In this document: piece after piece, positions 32,954 to 41,505 of the stretch
How the letters are laid out: every line of letters begins with the position of its first letter
Numbering within the stretch: position 1 is the first letter of the stretch
NCBI GenBank assembly: GCA_036501425.1
Contig: DASYAI010000040.1
Span: 1 to 64,000 of the forward strand
Reading direction: 5' to 3'
DNA length: 64,000 nt
Source of the DNA: DATKRB01 sp036501425
GTDB lineage: Bacteria; Actinomycetota; Acidimicrobiia; Acidimicrobiales; RAAP-2
Made by a program: the position numbers and the translations under genes
The notes under the pieces: model-generated
Database searches by the model: none
Told to the model about the DNA's origin: nothing
Seen by the model: only the letters and a program-made list of their open reading frames with translations

Positions 32954-33853
32954 GTGAGCGATCCCGGGTCACCCTGGCCCCCACCGCCCCCCGGCTCCGG
33001 ACGCCAGCACGGCGGGTACGGACCCTACGGAGCGCCCCGCCAACCCCAGGGCGCCCCGCCGCCGCGGGGCCCCGACGGGCGGCGACGCCCGACCCGACCG
33101 GGGTGGACCCGGCGACCTCGCTCCGTGCTGTGGGCGGTCGGCATCGTGGCCGTGGTGGCGCTGCTGCTCGGCGCCCACTCGATCACGGGCGACGACGTGG
33201 CGCTGTTCTGCGTGGTCGTGGCGTCCATCATCCTCCACGAGATCTCCCACGGCTGGGTCGCCAACCTCTGCGGGGACGACACGGCCAAGCGGGCCGGGCG
33301 GCTCTCGCTCAACCCACTGCGGCACATCGACCCGGTCGGGACGCTCATCCTCCCCGCCCTGATGGTCCTGAGCACCGGGTTCCTGTTCGGCTGGGCCAAG
33401 CCGGTCCCCGTCGACACCCGCCGCCTGCGCAGCCCGCGCAACCAAGCGGTCCTGGTCGGTCTGGCCGGGCCGGCCACCAACCTGCTGCTGGTGGCCGCGG
33501 CGGCCATCGCCTTCCGCTACGGGCTGGCCCACCAGCTGGCGCTGTTCCGGCTGGGCTTCTCGGCCGATGTGCCGTTCGGATGGCGGCTGGTCTACGACGC
33601 CGGGTACGTCAACCTCGTGCTGGGCCTCTACAACCTGCTCCCGATCCCGCCCCTCGACGGCTCGGCCTTGGTGGAGCGGCTGGTCCCCGCGTCGGCGTGG
33701 CCGGGCTACCTGCGGGTCCGCCGCTACCTGCTGCCGGTCACCATCGGCGTCATGCTGCTCTCGCTCTACATCCACGTGGGGGGCACCACGCTGCTCGGTC
33801 GCCTGTCGGCCGACGTCGAGTCGCTCTGGGACCGGATCTGCGGACTGGGCTGA
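32954..33853 (+). CDS. Site-2 protease-type (M50) membrane metalloprotease
   Basis: The 299-residue product starts with a Pro/Gly/Tyr-rich cytosolic leader (about 60 residues). Membrane spans follow (VLWAVGIVAVVALLLGAHS and others) with the zinc motif in IILHEISHGWVAN (HExxH) and the third ligand in the GLYNLLPIPPLDGSAL segment (NxxPxxxLDG). These are the S2P hallmarks. It should cut transmembrane substrates in the bilayer. The GTG at 32954 gives VSDPGSPW; a longer reading starts inside the zinc-finger gene and is unlikely. It ends 4 bp from the convergent trpS stop, so transcripts overlap. Confidence 0.88.
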   Translation: MSDPGSPWPPPPPGSGRQHGGYGPYGAPRQPQGAPPPRGPDGRRRPTRPGWTRRPRSVLWAVGIVAVVALLLGAHSITGDDVALFCVVVASIILHEISHGWVANLCGDDTAKRAGRLSLNPLRHIDPVGTLILPALMVLSTGFLFGWAKPVPVDTRRLRSPRNQAVLVGLAGPATNLLLVAAAAIAFRYGLAHQLALFRLGFSADVPFGWRLVYDAGYVNLVLGLYNLLPIPPLDGSALVERLVPASAWPGYLRVRRYLLPVTIGVMLLSLYIHVGGTTLLGRLSADVESLWDRICGLG

Positions 33854-33857
33854 GCCC

Positions 33858-34835
33858 TCAGACCAACAGGCCCATCGCCTCGGCCGCCCGCTGGTAGGTG
33901 GCGGCGGCCACCTCGTGGGCCCGCTCCGCACCCCGGGCCAGCACGGTGCGCACGGCGCCGGGGTCCTCCAGCAGGGCGTCGCGCCGGGCCCGTACCGGTC
34001 GCAGGGCTTCGATCAGCGCCTCGGCCACGTCCCTCTTCAGGTCGCCGTAGCGGGTGTAGCCCCCGGCCAGCTCGGCCGGTCGACGCCCGGTGGCCGCCCC
34101 GAGCAGCTCGAGCAGGTTGGACACCCCCGGCTTGGCGGTCGGGTCGTACCGCACCTCGTTCTCGGTGTCGGTGACCGCCCGACGGACCTTGCGGTCGACC
34201 TCGGCCGGGTCGTCGAACATCCCGATCGTGCCCAGAGGGGAGTCCACCGACTTGGACATCTTGCGCTCCGGGTGGGCCAGGTCCATGACCCGGGCCCCGA
34301 CCTCGGGGATGGCGCCCGTCGGCACGGTGAAGATCTCGCCGTAGCGGTGGTTGAACCGGGTGGCGACCACCCGGGCCAGCTCGAGGTGCTGGCGCTGGTC
34401 GTCGCCGACCGGCACCTGGTCGGCGTCGTAGAGCAGGATGTCGGCCGCCATCAGGGTGGGGTAGGTGAACAGCCCGACCCGGACGCCCTCCTGCCCCGCC
34501 CCCTTGTCCTTGAACTGTGTCATCCGGCGCAGCTCGCCCATGGTCGCGGTGCACTCGAGCAGCCACGCGAGCCGGGTGTGCTCGGGCACCTGGCTCTGGA
34601 CGAAGACGGTGCACACCGAGGGGTCCAGGCCGGCGGCGAGGAGCCCGACGGCGGCGTCGAGGGTGCGGGCCCGCAGGACCTCGGGCGCGATGTCGAGGGT
34701 CAGGGCATGGAGGTCGACCAGGCAGTAGAAGGCGTCATGCTCGCGCTGGAGGCGCTCCCAGTTGCGCAAGGCCCCGAAGTAGTTGCCCAGGTGGAACTCG
34801 CCCGACGGCTGCACCCCCGACAACACCCTGATCAT
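33858..34835 (-). CDS. trpS: Tryptophanyl-tRNA synthetase
   Basis: The 325-residue product is a class I synthetase: MIRVLSGVQPSGEFHLGNYFGALRNW (HIGH-like FHLGN), the Trp-binding region DADQVPVGDDQRQHLELAR and KMSKS at ERKMSKSVDSPLGT. It charges tRNA-Trp. The ATG at 34835 follows a TACAGT box by 8 nt, so it is probably leaderless, divergent from scpA. The trpS gene is embedded in the xerD-scpA interval, which usually holds parA. Confidence 0.97.
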   Translation of the reverse strand: MIRVLSGVQPSGEFHLGNYFGALRNWERLQREHDAFYCLVDLHALTLDIAPEVLRARTLDAAVGLLAAGLDPSVCTVFVQSQVPEHTRLAWLLECTATMGELRRMTQFKDKGAGQEGVRVGLFTYPTLMAADILLYDADQVPVGDDQRQHLELARVVATRFNHRYGEIFTVPTGAIPEVGARVMDLAHPERKMSKSVDSPLGTIGMFDDPAEVDRKVRRAVTDTENEVRYDPTAKPGVSNLLELLGAATGRRPAELAGGYTRYGDLKRDVAEALIEALRPVRARRDALLEDPGAVRTVLARGAERAHEVAAATYQRAAEAMGLLV

Positions 34836-34843
34836 GGCCGGAC

Positions 34844-34849
34844 ACTGTA
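34844..34849 (-). promoter_or_regulatory. -10 box of leaderless trpS
   Basis: On the minus strand TACAGT ends 8 nt before the ATG at 34835. Confidence 0.5.
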
Positions 34850-34956
34850 GGCCCGGGCCGCCGGGGGGAGGTGAGGGGTCCGGGGGGCGAGGGTGCGCGC
34901 TGCGGCCGGCCGGCGACAGCGCGGCGGGGGTGCGCGCCCCGCACCCCGCACTTCGG

Positions 34957-34962
34957 TAGGGT
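34957..34962 (+). promoter_or_regulatory. -10 box of the scpA-scpB operon
   Basis: TAGGGT ends 7 nt before the ATG at 34970. Confidence 0.5.
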
Positions 34963-34969
34963 CGCGGAG

Positions 34970-35761
34970 ATGGGTCGCCCGGTTCTCACCCCGGTCTTCG
35001 AGGGCCCGATCGACCTGCTCCTGCACCTCGTCAACACCCACGAGGTGGACGTGCTGGCGGTGCCGCTGGCCCCGGTGGTCGACGAGTTCGTGCACCACCT
35101 GGCGGAACGACGCGACGAGCTCTCGCTCGACGACCTCTCCGAGTTCCTGCTGGTGGCCGCCATCCTGGTGGAGCTCAAGTCCCAGCTGCTCCTGCCCGGA
35201 CCCGACGAGGTGGAGGAGGACGAGGAGCTGGTGGGTTTCGAAGAGCGGGACCTGCTGCTCGCCCGCCTGCTCGAGTGCCGGGCCTACGCCGCGGCGGCCG
35301 ACGTGCTGGCGGCGATGGCCGAGCAGGCGGCCCGCTCGTTCCCCCGCGAGGTCGGGGTCGACGAAGGCTTCGTGGTCCATGCGCCCGACCTGCTGCGCGG
35401 GATCACCCCCGACACCCTCGCCCAGGCCTTCCTCCGGGCCACCGCCGAGCGGCCCGCGCCCCGGGTCGACCTCTCGCACGTGACGGTCGACCAGGTGAGC
35501 GTGGCCGAGACGGTCGAGACACTCTGCGCGGTGCTGCCCGGGCTGGGCCGGGCCCGCTTCGGGGCGCTGACCGCCGGCCTGGGGACCCGGCTGGAGATCA
35601 TCGTGCACTTTCTCGCCGTGCTGGAGCTGTGCAAGCTCGGCAAGGTCGGCCTGGGCCAGGGCCGGACCTTCGGCGAGCTCGAGGTGGCCTGGCTGGACGA
35701 CGGGCGCGACCTGGTAGGCGTCGGCACGGGGCACGCCGGCGTCGACGCCTACGACGGATGA
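34970..35761 (+). CDS. scpA: Segregation and condensation protein A
   Basis: The 263-residue kleisin subunit has the ScpA N-terminus (VFEGPIDLLLHLVNTHEVDVLAVPLAPVVDEFVHHL, then LDDLSEFLLVAAILVELKSQLLLP), an acidic linker (DEVEEDEEL) and the C-terminal winged helix ending in IIVHFLAVLELCKLGKV. It bridges SMC heads and works with ScpB in chromosome condensation. The ATG at 34970 follows a TAGGGT box, and its stop overlaps the scpB ATG (ATGA). Confidence 0.96.
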   Translation: MGRPVLTPVFEGPIDLLLHLVNTHEVDVLAVPLAPVVDEFVHHLAERRDELSLDDLSEFLLVAAILVELKSQLLLPGPDEVEEDEELVGFEERDLLLARLLECRAYAAAADVLAAMAEQAARSFPREVGVDEGFVVHAPDLLRGITPDTLAQAFLRATAERPAPRVDLSHVTVDQVSVAETVETLCAVLPGLGRARFGALTAGLGTRLEIIVHFLAVLELCKLGKVGLGQGRTFGELEVAWLDDGRDLVGVGTGHAGVDAYDG

Positions 35762-36366
35762 TCGACGAGGAGCTGCACCGCGCGATCGAGGCGGTCTTGC
35801 TGGTGGCGGTCGAGACGGTGCCGGCAGGGCTGCTGGCCGAGCTGCTGGAGGAGCCGGTCGACCGGGTCGAGGCGGCCTGTGCGGCGTTGGCCGAGGGTTA
35901 CCTCGCCCAACGCCGGGGGTTCGTGCTCGCCCGGGTGGCGGGAGGGTACCGCTACCAGACCCAGCCCGATCTCGCCCCCTACGTCGAGCGGTTCGCCAAC
36001 CGCGAGGTCTCCCACCGGTTGTCGACCGCGGCGCTCGAGACCCTGGCCATCGTGGCCTACCGTCAGCCGGTATCGCGGGCCCAGATCGCCAGCCTGCGCG
36101 GGGTGAACGTCGACGGGGTGGTGCGCATGCTCGAGCAGCGCGGGTACGTGGCCGCGGTGGGGCGGGCCGAAGGTCCCGGCCAACCCGTCCTCTACGGCAC
36201 GACCGAGCTGTTCTTGGAGCGCCTCGGGCTCGACCGGGTCGACCAGCTGCCGCCGGTCGAGAACTTCCTCCCCGGGCCCGAGGTGGTCGCCGAGCTCGAA
36301 CGGGGGCTCCGACCGGCCCCGGCGCCCGGCGGCGCTGGCCCCGGGGCGCCCGACCCGGCCCCGTAG
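35758..36366 (+). CDS. scpB: Segregation and condensation protein B
   Basis: The 202-residue product has two winged helices typical of ScpB: MIDEELHRAIEAVLLVAVETVPAGLLAELLE and STAALETLAIVAYRQPVSRAQIASLRGVNVDGVVRMLEQRGYV. These are followed by YGTTELFLERLGLDRVDQLPPVENF. It binds ScpA and regulates the SMC complex. The C-terminal tail is Pro/Gly/Ala-rich. It is translated from the ATG at 35758 overlapping scpA by 4 bases. Confidence 0.96.
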   Translation: MIDEELHRAIEAVLLVAVETVPAGLLAELLEEPVDRVEAACAALAEGYLAQRRGFVLARVAGGYRYQTQPDLAPYVERFANREVSHRLSTAALETLAIVAYRQPVSRAQIASLRGVNVDGVVRMLEQRGYVAAVGRAEGPGQPVLYGTTELFLERLGLDRVDQLPPVENFLPGPEVVAELERGLRPAPAPGGAGPGAPDPAP

Positions 36367-36389
36367 AGCCCCCGGAGGGATCCGACCAG

Positions 36390-37136
36390 GTGGGCGACGA
36401 CCGGCCGCCGGAAGGCGAACGGCTCCAGAAGGCCCTAGCCCGGGCCGGCGTCGGTAGCCGGCGAGTTTGCGATGAGCTGATCGCGGCGGGCCGGGTGGCG
36501 GTCGACGGGGCAGTGGCCGTGCTCGGCCAGCGGGTCGACGTGGCGCGCTCGCGGGTGACCGTCGACGGGAACCTGGTCCCGGTGGCACCCGGGCTGGTCC
36601 ACTACCTGTTGAACAAGCCCGCCGGGGTCGTGACCACGTCGCACGATCCGCAGGGTCGCCCGACGGTGGTCGACCTGGTGCCCCGGAGCCCCCGGGTCTT
36701 CGCGGTCGGGCGGCTCGACCGGCAGACCGAGGGCCTGCTCGTCGTGACCAACGACGGCCTGCTGGCCCAGCTGCTCTCCCATCCCTCCCACGGCGTGGCC
36801 AAGGAGTACCTGGTCGAGGTGGAGGGGTCCCCGTCCCCCGGGGCGCTGCGAACCCTGCGCGAGGGGGTGGAGCTCGACGACGGGCGCACCGCTCCGGCCC
36901 GGGTCGGCACTCTGGGCGACCGCGTGCTGCGGATCACCATCCACGAGGGTCGCAACCGCCAGGTGCGCCGGATGTGCGAGGCGGTCGGCCATCCGGTGCG
37001 GCGGCTGGTCCGGACCAGGATCGGCCCGATCACCGACCCCTCGCTGGAACCGGGGACGTGGCGGCACCTGAGCGGTCCCGAGGTCCGGGCCCTCGCCCGC
37101 TCGGCAGGCCCAGGTGGGTCACCCACCGGGCAGTAG
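36390..37136 (+). CDS. rluB: 23S rRNA pseudouridine synthase (RluB/RsuA family)
   Basis: The 248-residue product has an S4 domain (ERLQKALARAGVGSRRVCDELIAAGRVAVDG) and a RsuA-type catalytic domain with the Asp in AVGRLDRQTEGLLVVTNDG and the GRNRQVRRMCEAVGHPVRRL segment. It isomerises a uridine in rRNA. A GTG at 36390 gives VGDDRPPEGERLQK; CGGAGGGATCC lies about 12 nt upstream. It follows scpB as in most actinobacteria. Confidence 0.95.
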   Translation: MGDDRPPEGERLQKALARAGVGSRRVCDELIAAGRVAVDGAVAVLGQRVDVARSRVTVDGNLVPVAPGLVHYLLNKPAGVVTTSHDPQGRPTVVDLVPRSPRVFAVGRLDRQTEGLLVVTNDGLLAQLLSHPSHGVAKEYLVEVEGSPSPGALRTLREGVELDDGRTAPARVGTLGDRVLRITIHEGRNRQVRRMCEAVGHPVRRLVRTRIGPITDPSLEPGTWRHLSGPEVRALARSAGPGGSPTGQ

Positions 37137-37139
37137 CAT
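37134..37139 (+). promoter_or_regulatory. -10 box of leaderless aroH
   Basis: TAGCAT (which includes the rluB stop codon) ends 8 nt before the ATG at 37148. Confidence 0.45.
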
Positions 37140-37147
37140 TCCGGCCG

Positions 37148-37522
37148 ATGTCTCCCAGCCCCACCGTCCGCGGCCTGCGCGGCGCCACCACGGTCGAGAT
37201 CGACACCGTCGAGCAGGTGACCGCCCGCACGCAGGAGCTATTGACAGCCCTGCTCGAGCGCAACGCCCTGGTCGAGGACGACATCATCAGCATCCTGTTC
37301 ACGACCACCGCCGACGTGGTGTCGATGTTTCCCGCCACCGCGGCCCGGGGGATCGGCTTCGGCGCCGTCCCCCTGCTCTGTGCGGCCGAGATCGCCGTGC
37401 CGGGCGCCACCCCCCACTGCATCCGGGTGCTCCTCCACATCCACACCGACCTCCGGCGGGATCAGATCCACCACGTCTACCTGCACGGCGCCCAAGGGCT
37501 CCGCGATGACCTCCCGAGCTGA
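37148..37522 (+). CDS. aroH: Chorismate mutase, AroH class
   Basis: The 124-residue product is the trimeric AroH fold (pseudo-alpha/beta barrel), converting chorismate to prephenate. Active-site residues match those of the Bacillus enzyme: Arg11 in GLRGATT, Cys78 and Glu81 in PLLCAAEIAV, Arg93 in CIRVLLH and Tyr111 in HVYLHGA. It precedes tyrA in the same direction, so phenylalanine/tyrosine synthesis genes are clustered. The start follows a TAGCAT box. Confidence 0.96.
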   Translation: MSPSPTVRGLRGATTVEIDTVEQVTARTQELLTALLERNALVEDDIISILFTTTADVVSMFPATAARGIGFGAVPLLCAAEIAVPGATPHCIRVLLHIHTDLRRDQIHHVYLHGAQGLRDDLPS

Positions 37523-37562
37523 GAGGGACCCGGGCACCGACGGGACCCAGGGGGGAGTCGCG

Positions 37563-38663
37563 GTGTCGAGCTTGCCGGCCCCTCCCTCGACCGGTGCCGC
37601 CCGCCGGGCACAGGTGGTGGGCACCGGGCTGATCGGCGGCTCGCTCGGCCTGGCGCTGCGCCGGCGCGGCTGGCACGTGAGCGGCACCGACCGCGACCCC
37701 GAACAGGCACGCCAGGCCCTGGCGCTCGGGGTGCTCGACGCCATCGGCGACGACCCGGAGGCCGAGATCGTGTTCGTGGCGACGCCCGCCGCCATCGTCG
37801 CCCAGGTCGCCAGCCGGATCCTGGGCGACCGGCGACGGCCCGACGTGGTGGTGACCGACGTGAGCGGGGTGAAGACGTCGGTGGTCGGGGCGGTCGGCCA
37901 CGCCCGGTTCGTCGGTGGCCATCCCATGGCCGGGTCCGAGCAGGTCGGGCTGGCCGGAGCCGACCCGGGCCTCTTCGACGGTGCCGTCTGGGTCCTCACA
38001 CCGACCCCCCAGACCGACCTGGGCGCCTACGCCGTGGTGCAGGACGTGGTGAACGATCTGGGCGCCGAGCCGATCGCCCTCACCCCGGCCGACCACGACC
38101 GCCTGGTGGCGGTCGTCTCGCACGTCCCGCACCTGGTGGCGGCGACCCTCATGAACGCCGCCTCCACCGGCGCCCAGCACGACGCCGCCCTGCTGCGCCT
38201 GGCGGCCGGTGGGTTCCGGGACATGACCCGGGTCGCCGCCGGGCACCCGGGGATCTGGCCCGACGTCTGCACCGACAACGCCCCGGCGATCGTGGCGGCG
38301 CTCGACGGCCTGCTCGCCGACCTGGCAGTCATGCGGGACCGGGTCGCCGGGGCCGACCGGTCGGGCCTGCTGGAGGTGCTCGCCCGGGCCAGTTCGGCTC
38401 GTCGCTCGCTGCCGGCCCGAGCAGCCCGGCCCGACGACCTGGCCGAGATCCGGGTGCCGGTGCCCGACCGTGAGGGGGTGCTGGCCGAGATCACCAGCGT
38501 GGCGGGCGACCTGGGCGTCAACATCTACGACATCGAGATCGCCCACTCGAGTGAGGGCAACCGCGGAGTGCTGGTCCTGGTGGTCGAGCGGCCGCTCGCC
38601 GGCGCGTTGCGCGACTCGCTGGGCAAGCTCGGGTATCCCGGCTCCGTCGGGGTGCTGGCGTGA
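37563..38663 (+). CDS. tyrA: Prephenate dehydrogenase with ACT domain
   Basis: The 366-residue product has the Rossmann loop VVGTGLIGGSLGLALRRRG, then VTDVSGVKTSVVG and GGHPMAGSEQVG (prephenate dehydrogenase signature). Helical dimerisation follows, and a C-terminal ACT domain (IRVPVPDREGVLAEITSVAGDLGVNIYDIEIAHSSEGN) probably binds tyrosine for feedback control. It makes 4-hydroxyphenylpyruvate. I favour the GTG at 37563 after GGGGGGAG; an ATG at 37506 inside aroH is also in frame. The stop overlaps the aroA-cmk start (GTGA). Confidence 0.93.
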   Translation: MSSLPAPPSTGAARRAQVVGTGLIGGSLGLALRRRGWHVSGTDRDPEQARQALALGVLDAIGDDPEAEIVFVATPAAIVAQVASRILGDRRRPDVVVTDVSGVKTSVVGAVGHARFVGGHPMAGSEQVGLAGADPGLFDGAVWVLTPTPQTDLGAYAVVQDVVNDLGAEPIALTPADHDRLVAVVSHVPHLVAATLMNAASTGAQHDAALLRLAAGGFRDMTRVAAGHPGIWPDVCTDNAPAIVAALDGLLADLAVMRDRVAGADRSGLLEVLARASSARRSLPARAARPDDLAEIRVPVPDREGVLAEITSVAGDLGVNIYDIEIAHSSEGNRGVLVLVVERPLAGALRDSLGKLGYPGSVGVLA

Positions 38664-40792
38664 CCGAGCCACCGGCGGGCGCCGAACCGGCCGATCCGGC
38701 TCTGCCCGATCCGGCTCTGCCCGATCCGGCTCTGCCCGGTCCGGCTCTGCCCGATCCGGCTCTGCCCGATCCGGCCTCGCTCGATCCGGCCATTCTCGAC
38801 ACCGTGGTGGTCGGGGGCGGCAGCCCGCTCCGAGGCACCGTGCGCACGCCGGGGGACAAGTCCATCTCCCACCGGGCGCTGCTGCTGGCGGCCCTGGCCC
38901 CCGGCACCTCTGAGCTCCGGGGGCTCTCCGACGGCGACGACGTCCGGCGGACCGAGGTGGCCGTGGGGGCTCTGGGGGCCCGGGTCGACCGGCCCGAGGG
39001 CGCGGCCGGGGTCGTGGTCGTCGAAGGGGGTCGTTCCCGCCTGCGGCCCGCGCCCGGGCCGCTCGACCTGGGCAACTCGGGCACCGGGATGCGTCTGCTG
39101 GCCGGGGTACTGGCCGGCCTGCCCTTCCGCAGCGAGCTGCGGGGCGACGCGTCGCTGTCCGGTCGCCCGATGGACCGGATCGCCGAGCCGCTCAGCGCCA
39201 TGGGGGCCACCGTGGTCGGCCGGGGCCCGCGGCACCTGCCCCCGCTCGCCGTGACCGGTGCCGCGCTCCGCGGCATCGACTGGACACCGGCAGTGCCCAG
39301 CGCCCAGGTCAAGTCGGCCATCCTGCTGGCGGGGCTGGACGCCACCGGCGAGACGGTGGTCCGCGAGGCGGTGCCCACTCGCGCCCACACCGAGGAGCTG
39401 CTCGCCGCCGCCGGCGCCCGGGTGGCGGTCGAGTCGTGGGGGAGCGGTCGCCTGGTCCGGCTGCGAGCCTCGGAGCTGTCGCCGTTGACCCTGCGCGTGC
39501 CGGGCGATCCTTCGCAGGCGGCGTTCTGGGTCGTGGCCGGCTGCGTGGTCCCCGGCAGCCGGATCGTGGTGGAGGGGGTGTACGCCGGGGCCGAACGGGT
39601 GGGCTACCTGGGGGTACTGGTGCGGATGGGTGCCGACGTCCGGTGGCATCCCGGCGGGACGGGTGGGCTCGGTGCCACCGACGTGGTGGTGCGCCACGGG
39701 CCGCCGTTGGCGGCCACCACGGTGGACGCGGCCGAGATCCCGTCCCTCGACGAGATCCCGGCCCTGGTGGTCGCCGCCGCCGTCGCGCAGGGCACCACGG
39801 TCTTCCGGGACGTGGCCGAGCTGCGGGTCAAAGAGAGCGACCGGCTGCACGCGGCGGTGGCCCTCGCACGGGCCTTCGGCGCCTCCGCCCGGGCGGAGGG
39901 GGACCAGCTGGAGGTCACCGGGGTGGGTCCGGGCGGTCGCCTACACCACGGCCGGTTCGACAGCGGGGGCGACCACCGCATGGCCATGGCGGCAGCAGTG
40001 GCGGGCCTGGCCGCCGGGGCGGGGGAGAGCGAGCTGACCGGCTTCGGCGCCGTGGCCACGAGCTACCCGGGTTTCCTCGGGGACCTCTGCGCGCTCGGGG
40101 GCGCCGCCCGGAGCTCCGCGCCCCGGGTCCCGGACCCGGCCCGAGGCGGGCAGCGCACCGGGGCCGAGCCGCGGCCGGGGGCCGACCGGTCGGTCGTGGC
40201 CATCGACGGGCCGGCCGGCTCGGGCAAGTCGACCCTTTCGCGCGCCCTGGCCGCCCGGCTCGGCGTCGAGCGCCTCGACACGGGCGCCATGTACCGGGCC
40301 ATCGCCTGGGCGGCCCTGCGCCGAGGGGTCGATCCGGCCGACACCGACGCGGTGGCCGAGCTGGCCCGATCGGTCGACCTCGAGGTGGGCCACGACACGA
40401 CGACGGTCGACGGAGTCGATGTCAGCGCCGCCATCCGCAGCGCCGAGGTGAGCCGGGTGGTGTCGGTGGTGGCGGCGAACCCCGAGGTGCGCCGCCAGCT
40501 GGTCGCCCGCCAGCGCCAGTGGGCCGAGCTGCACCCGGGCGGGGTGGTCGAGGGTCGCGACATCGGCTCGGTGGTGTTTCCCGGGGCAAGGGTAAAGGTC
40601 TACTTGACGGCTACACCAGCCGAGCGGGCCCGGCGCCGCCGGGAGGAGGAGGCGGTGGACATGGCCCGCCGGGACCATCTCGACTCGACCCGGCCTGCCT
40701 CGCCGCTCGCCGTTGCCCCCGACGCCCGGGTACTCGACACCACCGGACGGAGCATCGAGGACGTGGTGAACGAGGTGGCGTCGTGGTTGTGA
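38660..40792 (+). CDS. aroA-cmk: Fused EPSP synthase-cytidylate kinase (AroA-Cmk)
   Basis: The 710-residue product is a single frame with two enzymes. After a repetitive Asp-Pro-Ala-Leu-Pro leader (about 10-45), EPSP synthase spans about 48-480: TPGDKSISHRALLLAALAPG, LDLGNSGTGMRLLAG, RVPGDPSQAAFW, AELRVKESDRL and SGGDHRMAMA. A Pro/Gly/Arg linker leads to cytidylate kinase with the P-loop IDGPAGSGKSTLSRAL (about 515-530), LDTGAMYRAIAWAAL and VVEGRDIGSVVFP. The two make 5-enolpyruvylshikimate-3-phosphate and CDP/dCDP. aroA and cmk are neighbours in many bacteria; here there is no stop between them. The start (GTG) overlaps tyrA and the stop overlaps plsC, by 4 bases each. Confidence 0.95.
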   Translation: MTEPPAGAEPADPALPDPALPDPALPGPALPDPALPDPASLDPAILDTVVVGGGSPLRGTVRTPGDKSISHRALLLAALAPGTSELRGLSDGDDVRRTEVAVGALGARVDRPEGAAGVVVVEGGRSRLRPAPGPLDLGNSGTGMRLLAGVLAGLPFRSELRGDASLSGRPMDRIAEPLSAMGATVVGRGPRHLPPLAVTGAALRGIDWTPAVPSAQVKSAILLAGLDATGETVVREAVPTRAHTEELLAAAGARVAVESWGSGRLVRLRASELSPLTLRVPGDPSQAAFWVVAGCVVPGSRIVVEGVYAGAERVGYLGVLVRMGADVRWHPGGTGGLGATDVVVRHGPPLAATTVDAAEIPSLDEIPALVVAAAVAQGTTVFRDVAELRVKESDRLHAAVALARAFGASARAEGDQLEVTGVGPGGRLHHGRFDSGGDHRMAMAAAVAGLAAGAGESELTGFGAVATSYPGFLGDLCALGGAARSSAPRVPDPARGGQRTGAEPRPGADRSVVAIDGPAGSGKSTLSRALAARLGVERLDTGAMYRAIAWAALRRGVDPADTDAVAELARSVDLEVGHDTTTVDGVDVSAAIRSAEVSRVVSVVAANPEVRRQLVARQRQWAELHPGGVVEGRDIGSVVFPGARVKVYLTATPAERARRRREEEAVDMARRDHLDSTRPASPLAVAPDARVLDTTGRSIEDVVNEVASWL
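38693..38797. repeat. 15-bp coding tandem repeat, 7 copies
   Basis: GATCCGGCTCTGCCC is repeated seven times (38693-38797; the last two degenerate), encoding Asp-Pro-Ala-Leu-Pro units at the N-terminus of AroA-Cmk. Confidence 0.9.
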
Positions 40793-41493
40793 GCGCCGGG
40801 ACGTCGTCGGCCCGATCTGGGCGGGGCACGGAGGTTCCCTTCGTCCTCGACACCCGCTGGACGCCGCTCTACCGGGTGGCCCGACAGGCGGTCCGCATCT
40901 TCCTCAGGGTCTGGTTCCGTCCGGTGGTCGAGGGGAGGGCGGAGATCCCCGACACCGGCCCGGTGATCCTCGCGCCGGTCCATCGATCCTTCGCCGACTT
41001 CGTGTTCGCCGCTGCGGTGACCGAGCGCAAGCTGTTCTACATGGCCAAGGCCAGCCTGTGGCGCTCTCGGGTCCTCGGACGGGTGCTCGTCACCGTGGGG
41101 GCCTTTCCGGTGCACCGGGGCTCGGCCGACCGCGAGGCGCTGCACCGGGCCGAGCAAGTGCTCGAGCAGGGCCAGGTGCTGGTCATGTTCCCCGAAGGGA
41201 CCCGCCAGGCCGGCTCCGAGGTCCAGCCGCTCCTCGACGGGGTGGCGTTCCTCGCGAGCCGCCACCGCGCCCCGATGGTGCCGATCGGCATCGGCGGCTC
41301 GGACCGGTCGATGCCAGTGGGCTCGAAGGTGCCCCGACCGATGCGCATCAGCGTGGTGGCGGGGCCACCGGTGGCCCCGCCCACCCGTCCGGGCACCGGT
41401 CGGGTGGCCCGCAGCGCCCTCAATGCCAGCTCGGCCGCCCTGCGAGCGGCCATCCAGGACGCCTACGACCGCGCCCGCGCCCTGGTCGACTGA
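40789..41493 (+). CDS. plsC: 1-acyl-sn-glycerol-3-phosphate acyltransferase (PlsC-like)
   Basis: The 234-residue product has the acyltransferase motifs HRSFAD (HX4D, His65-Asp70), the GAFPVHRG substrate segment and FPEGTRQAG (motif III). Near its N-terminus is a membrane-associating stretch (LYRVARQAVRIFLRVWFRP). It transfers an acyl chain to lysophosphatidate in phospholipid synthesis, though paralogues act on other lysolipids. It starts with a GTG that overlaps the aroA-cmk stop, and ends 12 bp from the convergent glycosyltransferase. Confidence 0.92.
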   Translation: MSAGTSSARSGRGTEVPFVLDTRWTPLYRVARQAVRIFLRVWFRPVVEGRAEIPDTGPVILAPVHRSFADFVFAAAVTERKLFYMAKASLWRSRVLGRVLVTVGAFPVHRGSADREALHRAEQVLEQGQVLVMFPEGTRQAGSEVQPLLDGVAFLASRHRAPMVPIGIGGSDRSMPVGSKVPRPMRISVVAGPPVAPPTRPGTGRVARSALNASSAALRAAIQDAYDRARALVD

Positions 41494-41505
41494 CCGCGAC
41501 CACGC

